DNA of 6,133 nt from Dehalococcoidales bacterium (GTDB lineage Bacteria > Chloroflexota > Dehalococcoidia > Dehalococcoidales > Fen-1064): assembly GCA_030667735.1 (NCBI GenBank), contig DAOUVG010000106.1, positions 1 to 6,133 of the forward strand. The letters are read 5' to 3'. Position 1 is the stretch's first letter, and the number at the start of each line of letters is the position of its first letter. Below are positions 5,966 through 6,133 of the stretch, one piece after another. The notes under the pieces are model-generated. The model saw nothing but the letters and a program-made list of their open reading frames with translations. It searched no databases and was not told where the DNA came from. Both the position numbers and the translations under genes were made by a program.

Positions 5966-6133
5966 TTAACCCCTTACTACTAACGGTTTCCCTTCTTTCT
6001 CTTCCGCGATGTCTCTGGGTCTGCCCAACGCTCCAGTCGGACAGAAGGGAATGCAGACACCACAATCCCGACAGACTTCTTTATCAAGTGGCTGGTCGAA
6101 ATCGACCACAATCTTGGAATCAAACCCCCTGTA
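5966..6133 (-). CDS. C-terminal part of a HoxU/NuoG-like iron-sulfur subunit (partial, 5' end outside window)
   Basis: The last 55 codons are visible; the frame is open to the right edge and ends in TAA at 5966-5968. The visible part starts YRGFDSKI, the stretch that precedes the last 4Fe-4S site in NuoG N-terminal domains and HoxU. It then shows a complete C-x2-C-x2-C-x3-C-P motif (visible residues 21, 24, 27 and 31, followed by PTGAL). Such subunits conduct electrons from the NuoE/NuoF flavin unit to a partner through a chain of 2Fe-2S and 4Fe-4S clusters. The protein stops 24 residues after the last cysteine, so the long molybdopterin-like part of true complex I NuoG is absent. It is therefore a short HoxU-type or hydrogenase/formate-dehydrogenase-type electron-transfer subunit, probably soluble. 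It lies 28 bases before nuoE in the same direction. The N-terminal 2Fe-2S and His/Cys cluster domains are expected but not visible, so the exact subfamily is uncertain. Confidence 0.85.
   Translation of the reverse strand, partial: YRGFDSKIVVDFDQPLDKEVCRDCGVCIPFCPTGALGRPRDIAEEKEGKPLVVRG

Overview
The window carries one dense block of genes, all on the minus strand and read from the right edge towards the left. The encoded functions point to a strict anaerobe that uses the Wood-Ljungdahl (reductive acetyl-CoA) pathway. The MetV/MetF pairing, the soluble NADH-dehydrogenase module and the moderate GC content would fit an uncultivated Chloroflexota (Dehalococcoidia-like) or other acetogen-type lineage. 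This taxonomic guess rests on gene content only and is weak.

Layout in transcription order (right to left). First comes the C-terminal end of a HoxU/NuoG-like iron-sulfur protein (5966-6133, cut by the window edge). Next are a NuoE-type 2Fe-2S subunit (5491-5937) and a NuoF-type NADH/FMN/4Fe-4S subunit (4243-5457), followed by MetV, the cysteine-rich partner of methylenetetrahydrofolate reductase (3584-4246). A six-helix membrane histidine kinase (2149-3573) then precedes MetF, the catalytic methylene-THF reductase (1232-2149), and two stand-alone receiver-domain response regulators follow (825-1214 and 375-773). nuoF/metV overlap by ATGA, the kinase and metF by TAATG, and metF touches the next reading frame by ATGA. 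The other gaps are 10 to 51 bases, so one polycistronic unit is likely. Its promoter lies beyond the right edge and no convincing terminator is seen.

Proposed joint role (inference): the HoxU/NuoE/NuoF-like proteins form an NADH-oxidising diaphorase that passes electrons through iron-sulfur clusters to MetV and on to the flavin of MetF, giving an NADH-linked methylene-THF reductase. The kinase and the two receivers form a signalling set made from the same transcript. The kinase carries a GGxxNP motif between membrane helices 3 and 4, at the place where RegB/PrrB redox kinases bind quinone. This suggests that membrane redox state is sensed from inside a carbon-fixation or acetogenesis operon.

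The left 374 bases hold no intact gene. They contain a minus-strand open frame resembling the N-terminal (SAM-like, core-binding) domain of a tyrosine recombinase, interrupted by a 42-bp tandem duplication, which probably marks a decayed integrase at the edge of the operon.
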